64,000 nt of DNA from an uncultured Eubacteriales bacterium (lineage in GTDB: Bacteria > Bacillota > Clostridia > Oscillospirales > CAG-272): NCBI GenBank assembly GCA_934525675.1, contig CAKSZH010000002.1, forward strand, positions 1 through 64,000, written 5' to 3'. Position 1 is the first letter of the stretch. Every line of letters begins with the position of its first letter. The position numbers and the translations under genes were made by a program. The notes below the pieces were generated by a model. It saw only the letters and a program-made list of their open reading frames with translations, was not told the DNA's origin and did not search any database. Of the stretch, positions 24,982-33,005 are shown in pieces.

Positions 24982-25010
24982 ATTGTACCACGGATATGTC
25001 TGTTTTTCAA
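24982..25010 (-). promoter_or_regulatory. Sigma-A promoter upstream of the 16-codon frame
   Basis: The minus strand has TTGAAA (25010-25005), 17 bp, then TACAAT (24987-24982). Each hexamer differs from consensus at one base. Confidence 0.65.
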
Positions 25011-25187
25011 TTCTTTTCGCTCAACCGGGATAAGATGCTACGGGTACGGCAGCGCGGCACGGGGCAGAGAAACGGCTGGCCGACCAAAAAGCTCCGCCTG
25101 CGTTCCGGCGGAAAGACCGGTCAACGTAAGCGGAGAAATTCCGATAGAATTCAACAGGTAACCGCTATGGCGGCAGCGGGATGCGTG

Positions 25188-25766
25188 TCAGGCGTTGTAT
25201 CCAAGATCAAACGCTTTCTGGTTGATCTCAAGGAATTTTGGCTTGACCACGGTATGCAGTGCGTCCAACCATCTGGATTTGTCAAACGGGAAGTACCGCG
25301 CAAGGCGACCCATCAGCACAATGTTGACCGCCTTCGGAGAACCGGCTTCCATGGCAAGCGAGAGAGCATCCAGTCCGTCGATGGTCACCCCTTTGCCGGA
25401 CAGTTCCTCCAGAACACCATGAGGGTAGGTCATGGCGCCTGTGATGACCGGCATCGGGTCGGTCTCTCGGGTATTAACAATGATCCTTCCGTCCGGCGCC
25501 AGGTGATCGGCGTACCGCGCCGCCTCCAGTTTCTCAAAGGCGACGATATAGTCCGCCTCGCCCTTATCAACAATCGGGGAGTAAACTCTGCCGGGATCGC
25601 CGAAACGGACATAGGTCACGACGCTTCCGCCGCGCTGACTCATTCCGTGGACCTCTGAAACCTTGACCTCATAATTTTCGTTAACAAGCAGTGCTCCGAG
25701 CAGTTTACTTGCGAGAAGCGTACCCTGACCGCCGACGCCGACGATCATCAGATTGACTGTTTTCAT
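25188..25766 (-). CDS. iorB: Indolepyruvate:ferredoxin oxidoreductase, beta subunit
   Basis: A 192-residue gamma-domain subunit of the oxidoreductase that decarboxylates aryl-pyruvates to acyl-CoA with ferredoxin. It has the family opening GVGGQGTLLASKLLG and SEVHGMSQRGGSVVTYVRFG. It overlaps the end of iorA by four bases. It takes part in anaerobic aromatic amino acid metabolism. Confidence 0.95.
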   Translation of the reverse strand: MKTVNLMIVGVGGQGTLLASKLLGALLVNENYEVKVSEVHGMSQRGGSVVTYVRFGDPGRVYSPIVDKGEADYIVAFEKLEAARYADHLAPDGRIIVNTRETDPMPVITGAMTYPHGVLEELSGKGVTIDGLDALSLAMEAGSPKAVNIVLMGRLARYFPFDKSRWLDALHTVVKPKFLEINQKAFDLGYNA

Positions 25767-27511
25767 GCGTTTTCCTCCTCACCCGCGAGCGCGCCGAACG
25801 CGCAGAGCTGACGGCAGACTCCGCAACCGATGCAGAGAGTTGCGTCAATGGCGGCTTTTCCGTCCTTCATGGAGATGGCGGGGCAGCCGAGCTTCATGCA
25901 CTTTTTGCAGGAACGGCACTTGTCTTTGTTTACTGTAAGCGGCTTCCCGGGCTTCACATATTTTAAGAGCACGCAGGGGCGGCGCGAAATGATGACCGAC
26001 GGTTCTTCTGCCGCAAGTTCTTCTCTCAGCGCTGCTTCGCAGGCGGCAAGGTCATACGGATCGACCACACGCACCCGGCGGATTCCGACGGCACGGCAGA
26101 GCGTTTCCAAATCCACCTTGGAGGCGGGATCGCCCTTGATGTTGTATCCCGTCGTCGGGTTCTGCTGATGACCCGTCATGCCGGTGATGCTGTTATCGAG
26201 AATGATAACGGTGGAATTTGATGCGTTGTACGCGATGTTGACAAGCCCCGTAATACCGGAGTGCATGAAGGTGGAGTCGCCGATCACGGCAACGGTTTTT
26301 TTCTCTGTTTCCGTGCCGAGTGCTTTGTTGAAGCCGTGGATACCGGATACCGACGCGCCCATGCAGAGCACCGAATCAATTGCGTTCAGCGGCTGAGCGG
26401 AGCCGAGCGTGTAACAGCCGATGTCGCCGAGTACGGTGATTTTATTTTTGGCAAGAACGTAGAACATCCCCCGGTGCGGGCAACCCGCGCACATGACAGG
26501 CGGACGGACGGGAAGTGCTTCCTCGCATTTTGTGTATGGTTTGCCGGCAAACCCAAACACGTGGGCGACAAGTGACTGCGAAAATTCCCCCGTGAGCGGG
26601 AAGAGATTCTTGCCCTCAACCGCAAGGCCAAGCGATTTACAGTAGGTTTCAATCACGGGATCCAGCTCCTCCACAACGACGAGACGGCGGACGCTTGCGG
26701 CAAAGTCGCGGATTTTCTTTTCGGGGAGCGGATGTACCATGCCGAGCTTCAGTATACTGACTTTTCCGGAGTCTCCGAACACTTCCTTAACATACTGATA
26801 AGAGGTTCCCGACGTAATGATGCCGAGCGATCCGTCCCCATGCTCCTCGCGGTTCAGAGGAGAGGTCTCCGCGTATTCCGCGAGCTTTTTGAGCCGTTCC
26901 TCCACGACAGGATGGCGGCGGATGGCGTTTGCGGGGGACATGATGTACTTTTGCGGCTCTTTGATATATTCTTTCAGTTCGTTGTCCGTGCAGTCATTCA
27001 GTTCCACAACGTTCTGGGAGTGTGCAATGCGGGTGCACATCCGGAGAAGGACGGGCGTATCATAGAGTTCGGACAATTCAAACGCGAGTTTTGCAAATTC
27101 CTTTGCTTCAAAGGAGTCCGCCGGTTCCAGCATCGGAAGCTTTGCGGCGATTGCGTAGCGGCGGGAATCCTGTTCGTTCTGGGAAGAATGCATTCCGGGG
27201 TCATCTGCCACGCAGACGACAAGTCCGCCGCGGACGCCTGTGTAGGAGAGGGTGAAGAGGGGATCCGCCGCAACATTCAGCCCGACGTGTTTCATGGCAC
27301 AGGCGGAACGCGCACCCGCAAGAGAGGCACCGAACGCGACCTCCATGGCGACCTTTTCGTTGGGCGCCCATTCGCAGTGGATCTCATCATAGTTTGCGGC
27401 AAATTCAGTGATTTCGGTGGATGGCGTTCCGGGATAGGAAGAAATTACCCGGCATCCCGCCTCAAACAGTCCTCTGGCAACCGCTTCGTTGCCAATCATC
27501 ATTTTTTTCAT
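25763..27511 (-). CDS. iorA: Indolepyruvate:ferredoxin oxidoreductase, alpha subunit
   Basis: A 582-residue TPP enzyme. It has an N-terminal pyrimidine-binding domain (SYPGTPSTEI), a TPP-binding domain (GDIGCYTLGS, VIGDSTFMHSG) and a C-terminal pair of 4Fe-4S clusters (CRSCKKC...C and CIGCGVC...C). The start at 27511 follows AGAGGTACCCT; the longer frame from 27676 crosses the promoter. It forms a complex with IorB encoded just downstream. Confidence 0.96.
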   Translation of the reverse strand: MKKMMIGNEAVARGLFEAGCRVISSYPGTPSTEITEFAANYDEIHCEWAPNEKVAMEVAFGASLAGARSACAMKHVGLNVAADPLFTLSYTGVRGGLVVCVADDPGMHSSQNEQDSRRYAIAAKLPMLEPADSFEAKEFAKLAFELSELYDTPVLLRMCTRIAHSQNVVELNDCTDNELKEYIKEPQKYIMSPANAIRRHPVVEERLKKLAEYAETSPLNREEHGDGSLGIITSGTSYQYVKEVFGDSGKVSILKLGMVHPLPEKKIRDFAASVRRLVVVEELDPVIETYCKSLGLAVEGKNLFPLTGEFSQSLVAHVFGFAGKPYTKCEEALPVRPPVMCAGCPHRGMFYVLAKNKITVLGDIGCYTLGSAQPLNAIDSVLCMGASVSGIHGFNKALGTETEKKTVAVIGDSTFMHSGITGLVNIAYNASNSTVIILDNSITGMTGHQQNPTTGYNIKGDPASKVDLETLCRAVGIRRVRVVDPYDLAACEAALREELAAEEPSVIISRRPCVLLKYVKPGKPLTVNKDKCRSCKKCMKLGCPAISMKDGKAAIDATLCIGCGVCRQLCAFGALAGEEENA

Positions 27512-27566
27512 AGGGTACCTCTTTTCGGATAAATCAAATCTGACAGTCCGGTTTGTATAATAATTC

Positions 27567-27595
27567 ATTATATCATAATACTGAACGGAAATCAA
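27567..27595 (-). promoter_or_regulatory. Promoter of iorAB
   Basis: The minus strand has TTGATT (27595-27590), 17 bp, then TATAAT (27572-27567). Confidence 0.7.
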
Positions 27596-27739
27596 CCGGT
27601 TTTCCGGCTTTTTTGCATGAATAACCTTTGAATTTTTCAGATTCCCGGAGAGGAACGTTCCTGAAATACCGGACATCCGTGATTGGGTACCCGGTTTGGC
27701 AAAGAACGGGAAAATATTTCTTCAAATTCGGGAAATCAC

Positions 27740-27768
27740 TTGATTTTTTGAGGGGAAGCGTGTATAAT
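27740..27768 (+). promoter_or_regulatory. Promoter of fba
   Basis: TTGATT (27740-27745), 17 bp, then TATAAT (27763-27768), 42 bp before the gene. Confidence 0.75.
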
Positions 27769-27810
27769 AAATACGAAAAAAATATTATGCCAAGAGCAAG
27801 GAGAATGAAA

Positions 27811-28677
27811 ATGTTAGTTTCCGCAAAAGAAATGCTTGCCAAAGCAAAGGCCGGTCACTATGCGGTCGGTCAGTTCAACATCAATAATCTGGAATGGACC
27901 AAGGCAATTCTGCAGACCGCAGAAGAGCAGAAGTCCCCTGTGATTCTCGGCGTTTCCGAGGGCGCGGGCAAATATATGGGCGGTTTCCCGGTCGTCGCCG
28001 CAATGGTTGACGCAATGGTGGATTCCCTCGGAATCACCGTTCCGGTCGCTCTGCATCTGGACCACGGCACCTATGAAGGCTGCTACAAGTGCATCAAGGC
28101 AGGCTTCTCCTCCATCATGTTTGACGGTTCGCATTATCCGATCGCCGAGAACGTGGAAAAGACCACCGAATTGGTTCACGTTGCAAACGCTTTGGGGCTT
28201 TCCCTGGAAGCGGAAGTCGGCGCGATCGGCGGCGAAGAGGACGGCGTTGTCGGTATGGGCGAATGCGCAGATCCGAACGAATGCAAGATGATCGCCGATC
28301 TCGGCGTTACCATGCTGGCTGCCGGAATCGGCAACATTCACGGCAAGTATCCCGCAAACTGGCCCGGACTCCGTTTTGATGTGCTCGCAGCGGTTTCCGA
28401 AAAGGTCGGCGACTCCATGCCCCTCGTTCTGCACGGCGGTACCGGTATCCCCGCTGACATGATCAAGAAGGCGATCTCCCTCGGTGTTTCCAAGATTAAC
28501 GTCAATACCGAGTGCCAGCTCGCATTTGCGGCTGCTACCCGTAAGTACGTGGAAGCAGGCAAGGATCTCGAAGGCAAGGGCTTTGACCCGAGAAAGCTCC
28601 TCGCACCCGGTGTGGAAGCGATCAAGGCAACGGTCAAGGAGAAGATGGAACTGTTCGGCTCCGTCAACAAGGCGTAA
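27811..28677 (+). CDS. fba: Class II fructose-1,6-bisphosphate aldolase
   Basis: A 288-residue zinc aldolase of glycolysis and gluconeogenesis. The zinc and substrate motifs HLDHGTYEG, MFDGSHYP, EVGAIGGEEDG and LHGGTGIP are all present. Two ATGs are close together; 27811 lies 8 nt after AAGGAG, 27805 only 2 nt. It is a single-gene unit with its own promoter and terminator. Confidence 0.97.
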   Translation: MLVSAKEMLAKAKAGHYAVGQFNINNLEWTKAILQTAEEQKSPVILGVSEGAGKYMGGFPVVAAMVDAMVDSLGITVPVALHLDHGTYEGCYKCIKAGFSSIMFDGSHYPIAENVEKTTELVHVANALGLSLEAEVGAIGGEEDGVVGMGECADPNECKMIADLGVTMLAAGIGNIHGKYPANWPGLRFDVLAAVSEKVGDSMPLVLHGGTGIPADMIKKAISLGVSKINVNTECQLAFAAATRKYVEAGKDLEGKGFDPRKLLAPGVEAIKATVKEKMELFGSVNKA

Positions 28678-28735
28678 GCTACAATTCGGAAATATGTGTC
28701 GGATGCTTCCGTCCCGGAGTGCGTCCGCGCAAAAC

Positions 28736-28771
28736 AAAAAGCCGCTCTCACACACTGTGGGAGCGGTTTTT
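28736..28771 (+). terminator. Terminator of fba
   Basis: CCGCTCTCACA / TGTGGGAGCGG stem with one wobble, a three-base loop and a TTTTT tail. Confidence 0.9.
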
Positions 28772-28846
28772 GCGGTTTCAATGGTTTTAGGTGATTGATA
28801 CATTTTGCTGTTTGTGTTTATAAGTATGCCGCGGTGTTGAAAAACC

Positions 28847-28894
28847 GAAACAGCCGCACACACGGAACAAATGAACCGTGTGCGCGGCTGTTTT
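28847..28894. terminator. Terminator of lacZ (bidirectional)
   Basis: AACAGCCGCACACACGG pairs with CCGTGTGCGCGGCTGTT around a ten-base loop, with one mismatch. It sits at the 3' end of lacZ and may back up the fba terminator. Confidence 0.85.
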
Positions 28895-28931
28895 GCCTGA
28901 ACGAACAGATAAATCAGCGGGAACCGGGGAA

Positions 28932-31900
28932 TTATTTCTTGCGGGATTCCGCGTAAGCGTCCGTGTCATTGATGAACACGGGAACGAGACGGAAGCGGAA
29001 GCCGAAATGTTTATCCTTGAACTGCCAATGCTCGTAGAGCACCGAACCGCAGGAGTTGGAGCCGATTCCGTTGTGACGCGCGTCGATGTTGACGCAGGTT
29101 TCCTTCATCGGGGTCAGTTCGTAATCGTGCATGGTTTCGGTCAGCTGCTCCGGCGTATAGTGCGAGCAATTGAAGCTGAACGGCTGGTCATCCTTTGCCG
29201 CAAGCAGACCGTGACCGGTCAGGGAAGTGACATACATCCAATGAGTATCCGCGTGCGCGAGGTTTTCCTGCGGCTTGATGTAATGCTCAAAGTGTTCGGT
29301 CACCGTGGTGTGGAATTCGCCCTCATGAGACGCCCAGCGTTTGTCCACGTAGCTCTCCTCGGGACCTCTTCCGAAGTAACCGAGGCGTTCATTGCCTTCC
29401 GGCATATTGAACTGAACGCCGAAGCGGGGCAGGTAGTGTGCGTCCTTCCAGACGGTGTTGTCAAAGTCGAGGATGACGCCGCCCTCGGAGAGGAAGGTGT
29501 AGACCACCGTCATGCGGAGGAAGGTCGGATAGGTGTCACCGCCGAGCGAAAGAGATGCATGGACCTTGACGGTTTTATCGGTTACTTCACCGAGCGAGCA
29601 GGCATAGCACTTGACGTGCGCACGGTCAAAGCCGAAGTTGTGCCAGATGTTTCTTACATTACGGTCATTGTCGGTCGGAGCGCGCCAGACGGTCGGAGTA
29701 ACCGGTGTTGTCAGCATCTCTCTGCCGTTGTCCACGATGGAGGTAATCAGTCCGCGCTGTTTACTTACGGTGTAAACCGTTTCGTTGGTGTGAATGGTCA
29801 CGTTACGGTCGTCCTCGGTTGCGTAAATACTTGCGTCGGGTGCAACCGCATCGAGGAGGGAGGTCGTTTCGATCAGGCTTTCCAGTCTGATCTGGTCAAA
29901 CCCGACTTCGTAGCCAATCTTCGCCCACGGCTTGGTTTCGCCTGTGCGGAGGGACAGGTTCAGATAGCATTCGCCGGTCAGTGCAAGTCCGGAGAGATCG
30001 ATCGTGAAGACGCGCACGGTCTGCGGCTTGACGGAAATGGCGGTGAAATGTCCCTCCCGGAGAATTTGTCCGTCGCGTTCGATCGTGTAATACAGATCGA
30101 GGTCGGACATATCCTTGAAGAACCGGAGGCTGCGGAATTTCAGTTTTCCGGTTGCCTGATCGAAGCCGTCAATGCGGAAGGGCTTGATGACCTGCTTGTA
30201 TTCGAGAAGTCCCATGTGCGGACGGCGGTCGGGATATACCAGTCCGTCCACGCAGAAGTTGGAGCAGTTCGGGCTGTCGCCGAAGTCTCCGCCGTAGACG
30301 TACTTGGGATTCCCGTAAATGTTGTCGCCCGTTGCGACCGAATGATCACAGAATTCCCAGACACAGCCGCCGAAGAATTCGTCATGCGAGTAGATGTAGT
30401 CCCAGTATTCCTTGAGACACCCGGGACCGTTGCCCATGGCGTGCGAGTATTCGCAGAGGAAGAGCGGTGCGTGGAAGTTCTTTCTGTGCTTGTAATAAAT
30501 GCGGTCAAAATCTGCGGGCGTCGAGTACATCTGGCTCGTGATATCATAGTAATCCAGATTGAACTTCGGCGCAGTATCCTTTTTCTTTGCGTCGTTGTTC
30601 CAGGATTCTCTGCGCGACGCGTCCTCGCAGTGAACGAGGGCATGGGGATCGCGTCCGTGGATGTAGTCCGCCTGCGCGCGCTGATTGCAGCCGATGCCGT
30701 ATTCGTTTCCGAGCGACCAGAAGATCACGCACGCGTGGTTCTTGTCACGCTCAAACATCCGGGCGGTACGGTCCACATAGGCGTCGTGCCACGACGGGTC
30801 GTCCGTCAGCTCGTCCCAGTTGGTGTAGACGAAGCCGTGTGCCTCAAGGTCGGTCTCGTCGCAGACGTAGAAGCCGTATTTGTCGCACAATTCCAGAAAA
30901 CGAGGATCGTTGGGGTAATGGCTGGTACGGATCATGTTGATGTTGTGCTGTTTCATGATCATAAGGTCGCGGATCATGTGGTCCATCGGCGTTGCGTATC
31001 CGAGGATCGGGTGGCTGTCGTGGCGGTTGACGCCCTTTCCTTTGACCTTTTTGCCGTTGATGTACAGCACATTGTTTTTAATGGTCAACTGCTTGAAGCC
31101 GATCTTCTGGCAGATATGCTCCGAGCCGCAGGAGAGAAGCAGGGTGTAAAGCCGTGGCTCTTCATCGTTCCAGAGAACGGGAGATGCCACACGGATGTTG
31201 ATTTCCTTGCCGGTCTTTCCTTCGGCGATTGTTGCGCCTTCGGGAGAGAGCAGACGGTAAGAAATTTCCGCGTCGCCGTTGCGCTCCGCTTCAACCACAA
31301 GTTCACCCACGGAGAAATCCTCGTTTAAGGTCGGATGCACATACAGATCGACGATGTGTACCGGGTCGCGGAGAAGCAGATAAACCTCTCTGAAGATGCC
31401 GGAAAAACGGAATTTGTCCTGATCCTCGATATAGGTTCCGTCGCACCATTTGAGCACAAGCACCTTGATGGTGTTGGCACCCTCGTGCAGGTACTCGTTG
31501 ACAAGGAATTCACTTGTCATGTGACTGACCTGGCTGTACCCGACAAAACGGTCGTTGATGAAAAGATAGAAGCAGGAGTCCACGCCCTCAAAGTTCAGAT
31601 AAACGGATATTTCCAGCATTTTTTCCGTCACCGTGAAGTCGCGGACATAAAGCCCGCAGGGATTGTCGTCCGGCACGTGGGGCGGATCCAGCGCAAAGGG
31701 CATATCAACATTGGTGTAGTTGGGTGTGTCATAGCCGCGGCCGAGCATGGTCTGCCAGGAACGCGGAACGTCGATCTTATCCATGCCGGAGCGGGAGAAT
31801 GCTTCCGACAGAAAGTCTTCGATGTTCAGAAGTGACGGATAGAAGCGGAAATCCCACTCTCCGCACAGGGAAAGAAAATCACGGCTTCTGCCGCGGACAC

Positions 31901-32006
31901 CGGTCCGTGCCGCTGTCTCACTCTCATAAGGGATAAAATAGGCGTGCGGTTTTTCACATCCGACATGAAGAACGGTCTGTGTTTTGTGATAGCAAAAATC
32001 AAACAT
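28932..32006 (-). CDS. lacZ: Beta-galactosidase, glycoside hydrolase family 2
   Basis: A 1024-residue LacZ-type enzyme with the full five-domain layout: jelly-roll sugar-binding domain (FRFYPSLLNI to LRDPVHIVDL), immunoglobulin-like domain, TIM barrel, second Ig-like domain and C-terminal beta-sandwich small chain. The acid/base Glu lies in WSLGNEYGIG and the nucleophile in LCEYSHAMGN. No signal peptide is present, so it is cytoplasmic. The start at 32006 was chosen because the promoter -10 at 32053-32058 rules out the two upstream ATGs. No good Shine-Dalgarno precedes it. No lactose permease is adjacent. Confidence 0.95.
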   Translation of the reverse strand: MFDFCYHKTQTVLHVGCEKPHAYFIPYESETAARTGVRGRSRDFLSLCGEWDFRFYPSLLNIEDFLSEAFSRSGMDKIDVPRSWQTMLGRGYDTPNYTNVDMPFALDPPHVPDDNPCGLYVRDFTVTEKMLEISVYLNFEGVDSCFYLFINDRFVGYSQVSHMTSEFLVNEYLHEGANTIKVLVLKWCDGTYIEDQDKFRFSGIFREVYLLLRDPVHIVDLYVHPTLNEDFSVGELVVEAERNGDAEISYRLLSPEGATIAEGKTGKEINIRVASPVLWNDEEPRLYTLLLSCGSEHICQKIGFKQLTIKNNVLYINGKKVKGKGVNRHDSHPILGYATPMDHMIRDLMIMKQHNINMIRTSHYPNDPRFLELCDKYGFYVCDETDLEAHGFVYTNWDELTDDPSWHDAYVDRTARMFERDKNHACVIFWSLGNEYGIGCNQRAQADYIHGRDPHALVHCEDASRRESWNNDAKKKDTAPKFNLDYYDITSQMYSTPADFDRIYYKHRKNFHAPLFLCEYSHAMGNGPGCLKEYWDYIYSHDEFFGGCVWEFCDHSVATGDNIYGNPKYVYGGDFGDSPNCSNFCVDGLVYPDRRPHMGLLEYKQVIKPFRIDGFDQATGKLKFRSLRFFKDMSDLDLYYTIERDGQILREGHFTAISVKPQTVRVFTIDLSGLALTGECYLNLSLRTGETKPWAKIGYEVGFDQIRLESLIETTSLLDAVAPDASIYATEDDRNVTIHTNETVYTVSKQRGLITSIVDNGREMLTTPVTPTVWRAPTDNDRNVRNIWHNFGFDRAHVKCYACSLGEVTDKTVKVHASLSLGGDTYPTFLRMTVVYTFLSEGGVILDFDNTVWKDAHYLPRFGVQFNMPEGNERLGYFGRGPEESYVDKRWASHEGEFHTTVTEHFEHYIKPQENLAHADTHWMYVTSLTGHGLLAAKDDQPFSFNCSHYTPEQLTETMHDYELTPMKETCVNIDARHNGIGSNSCGSVLYEHWQFKDKHFGFRFRLVPVFINDTDAYAESRKK

Positions 32007-32052
32007 CCGATTCAGCCCGGCATAGCGCCGGTTCCTTTCCTGTAATGCTTTC

Positions 32053-32081
32053 ATTCTACCATGGGGCACGGGAAAAGTCAA
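32053..32081 (-). promoter_or_regulatory. Promoter of lacZ
   Basis: The minus strand has TTGACT (32081-32076), 17 bp, then TAGAAT (32058-32053). It is divergent from, and 33 bp from, the rsuA promoter. No clear operator palindrome was seen between them. Confidence 0.7.
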
Positions 32082-32113
32082 TGATTTCATTGTGAAAGAA
32101 GCAGGGAAATCGG

Positions 32114-32142
32114 TTTACAAAACGGGGAGAGTGTGGTACAAT
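32114..32142 (+). promoter_or_regulatory. Promoter of rsuA
   Basis: TTTACA (32114-32119), 17 bp, then TACAAT (32137-32142). Confidence 0.7.
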
Positions 32143-32168
32143 GGAACAAGCGGAAACGGAGGAGAGAA

Positions 32169-32870
32169 ATGCGACTTGACAGGTATCTTGTGGCATCGGG
32201 GCTGTGTACCCGAAGTCAGGCAGGCAAGCTGATCCGTGCCGGGAAGGTCACGGTCAACGGCGTGACACAAAGAAAGGCGGACAGCGCCGTCCGGGAAGAA
32301 AACGACACGGTCGTTTTCTGCGGTGAGACGGTCGTTTACCGAAAATACACCTACCTCATGCTCAACAAACCGGCGGGGTATGTCAGCGCGACCGAGGACG
32401 GGCATGACCCGACTGTTCTGGAGCTGCTTCCGGAGACGCTCCGGCGGATCGGGCTTTTCCCCTGCGGCAGACTGGACAAGAACACGCTCGGGTTGATGCT
32501 GCTGACCAATAACGGAGAACTTGCCCATCGTCTGCTCGCACCCAAGAGGCACGTGGACAAGTCGTATGTCTTTCATGCCGCGAATCCCGTGACGGAAGAG
32601 GACAGGACCCGCCTGGAAGCGGGCGTGGATATCGGCGGATATGTGACCGCTCCCTGCCGCGTGGAGATGACCGCTCTTTCGGAGGGTGTCATCACCATTC
32701 ACGAGGGCAAGTATCACCAGATCAAACTGATGCTGGCGGCGACGGGGAACAAAATCACCTATCTTGAGCGCGTGACGTTCGGACCCCTTGTGCTTGACGG
32801 GACACTTGATAGGGGTATGTATCGTTATCTTACGGAAGAAGAGGTCGCCGCGATCGAGTCGCTCGGATGA
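32169..32870 (+). CDS. rsuA: 16S rRNA pseudouridine synthase, RsuA type
   Basis: A 233-residue pseudouridine synthase. An S4 RNA-binding domain (MRLDRYLVASGLCTRSQA) is followed by the catalytic domain with GRLDKNTLGLMLLTNNG, where the Asp is the nucleophile, and GKYHQIKLML. By family it modifies U516 of 16S rRNA. The start at 32169 follows GGAGGAGAGAA. It is probably transcribed with tex downstream. Confidence 0.93.
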   Translation: MRLDRYLVASGLCTRSQAGKLIRAGKVTVNGVTQRKADSAVREENDTVVFCGETVVYRKYTYLMLNKPAGYVSATEDGHDPTVLELLPETLRRIGLFPCGRLDKNTLGLMLLTNNGELAHRLLAPKRHVDKSYVFHAANPVTEEDRTRLEAGVDIGGYVTAPCRVEMTALSEGVITIHEGKYHQIKLMLAATGNKITYLERVTFGPLVLDGTLDRGMYRYLTEEEVAAIESLG

Positions 32871-33005
32871 AATCCGGCGGGGATCGAAAGGATCACGGAT
32901 GGGTTTTCCCCAGATCCCGCGAGTGACGGATATCCCGTGACCATGCCAAAAATCATTAAAAAACAGGGAAAGGACGGTTTTCATTCAAAGAAATCCGATC
33001 AGATC

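Noticed and set aside
28878..31328. An 816-codon plus-strand open frame opposite lacZ
   Set aside because: It is antisense to a complete GH2 enzyme with all catalytic motifs. Long antisense frames are expected from the codon usage of GC-rich genes, and no ribosome site is present.
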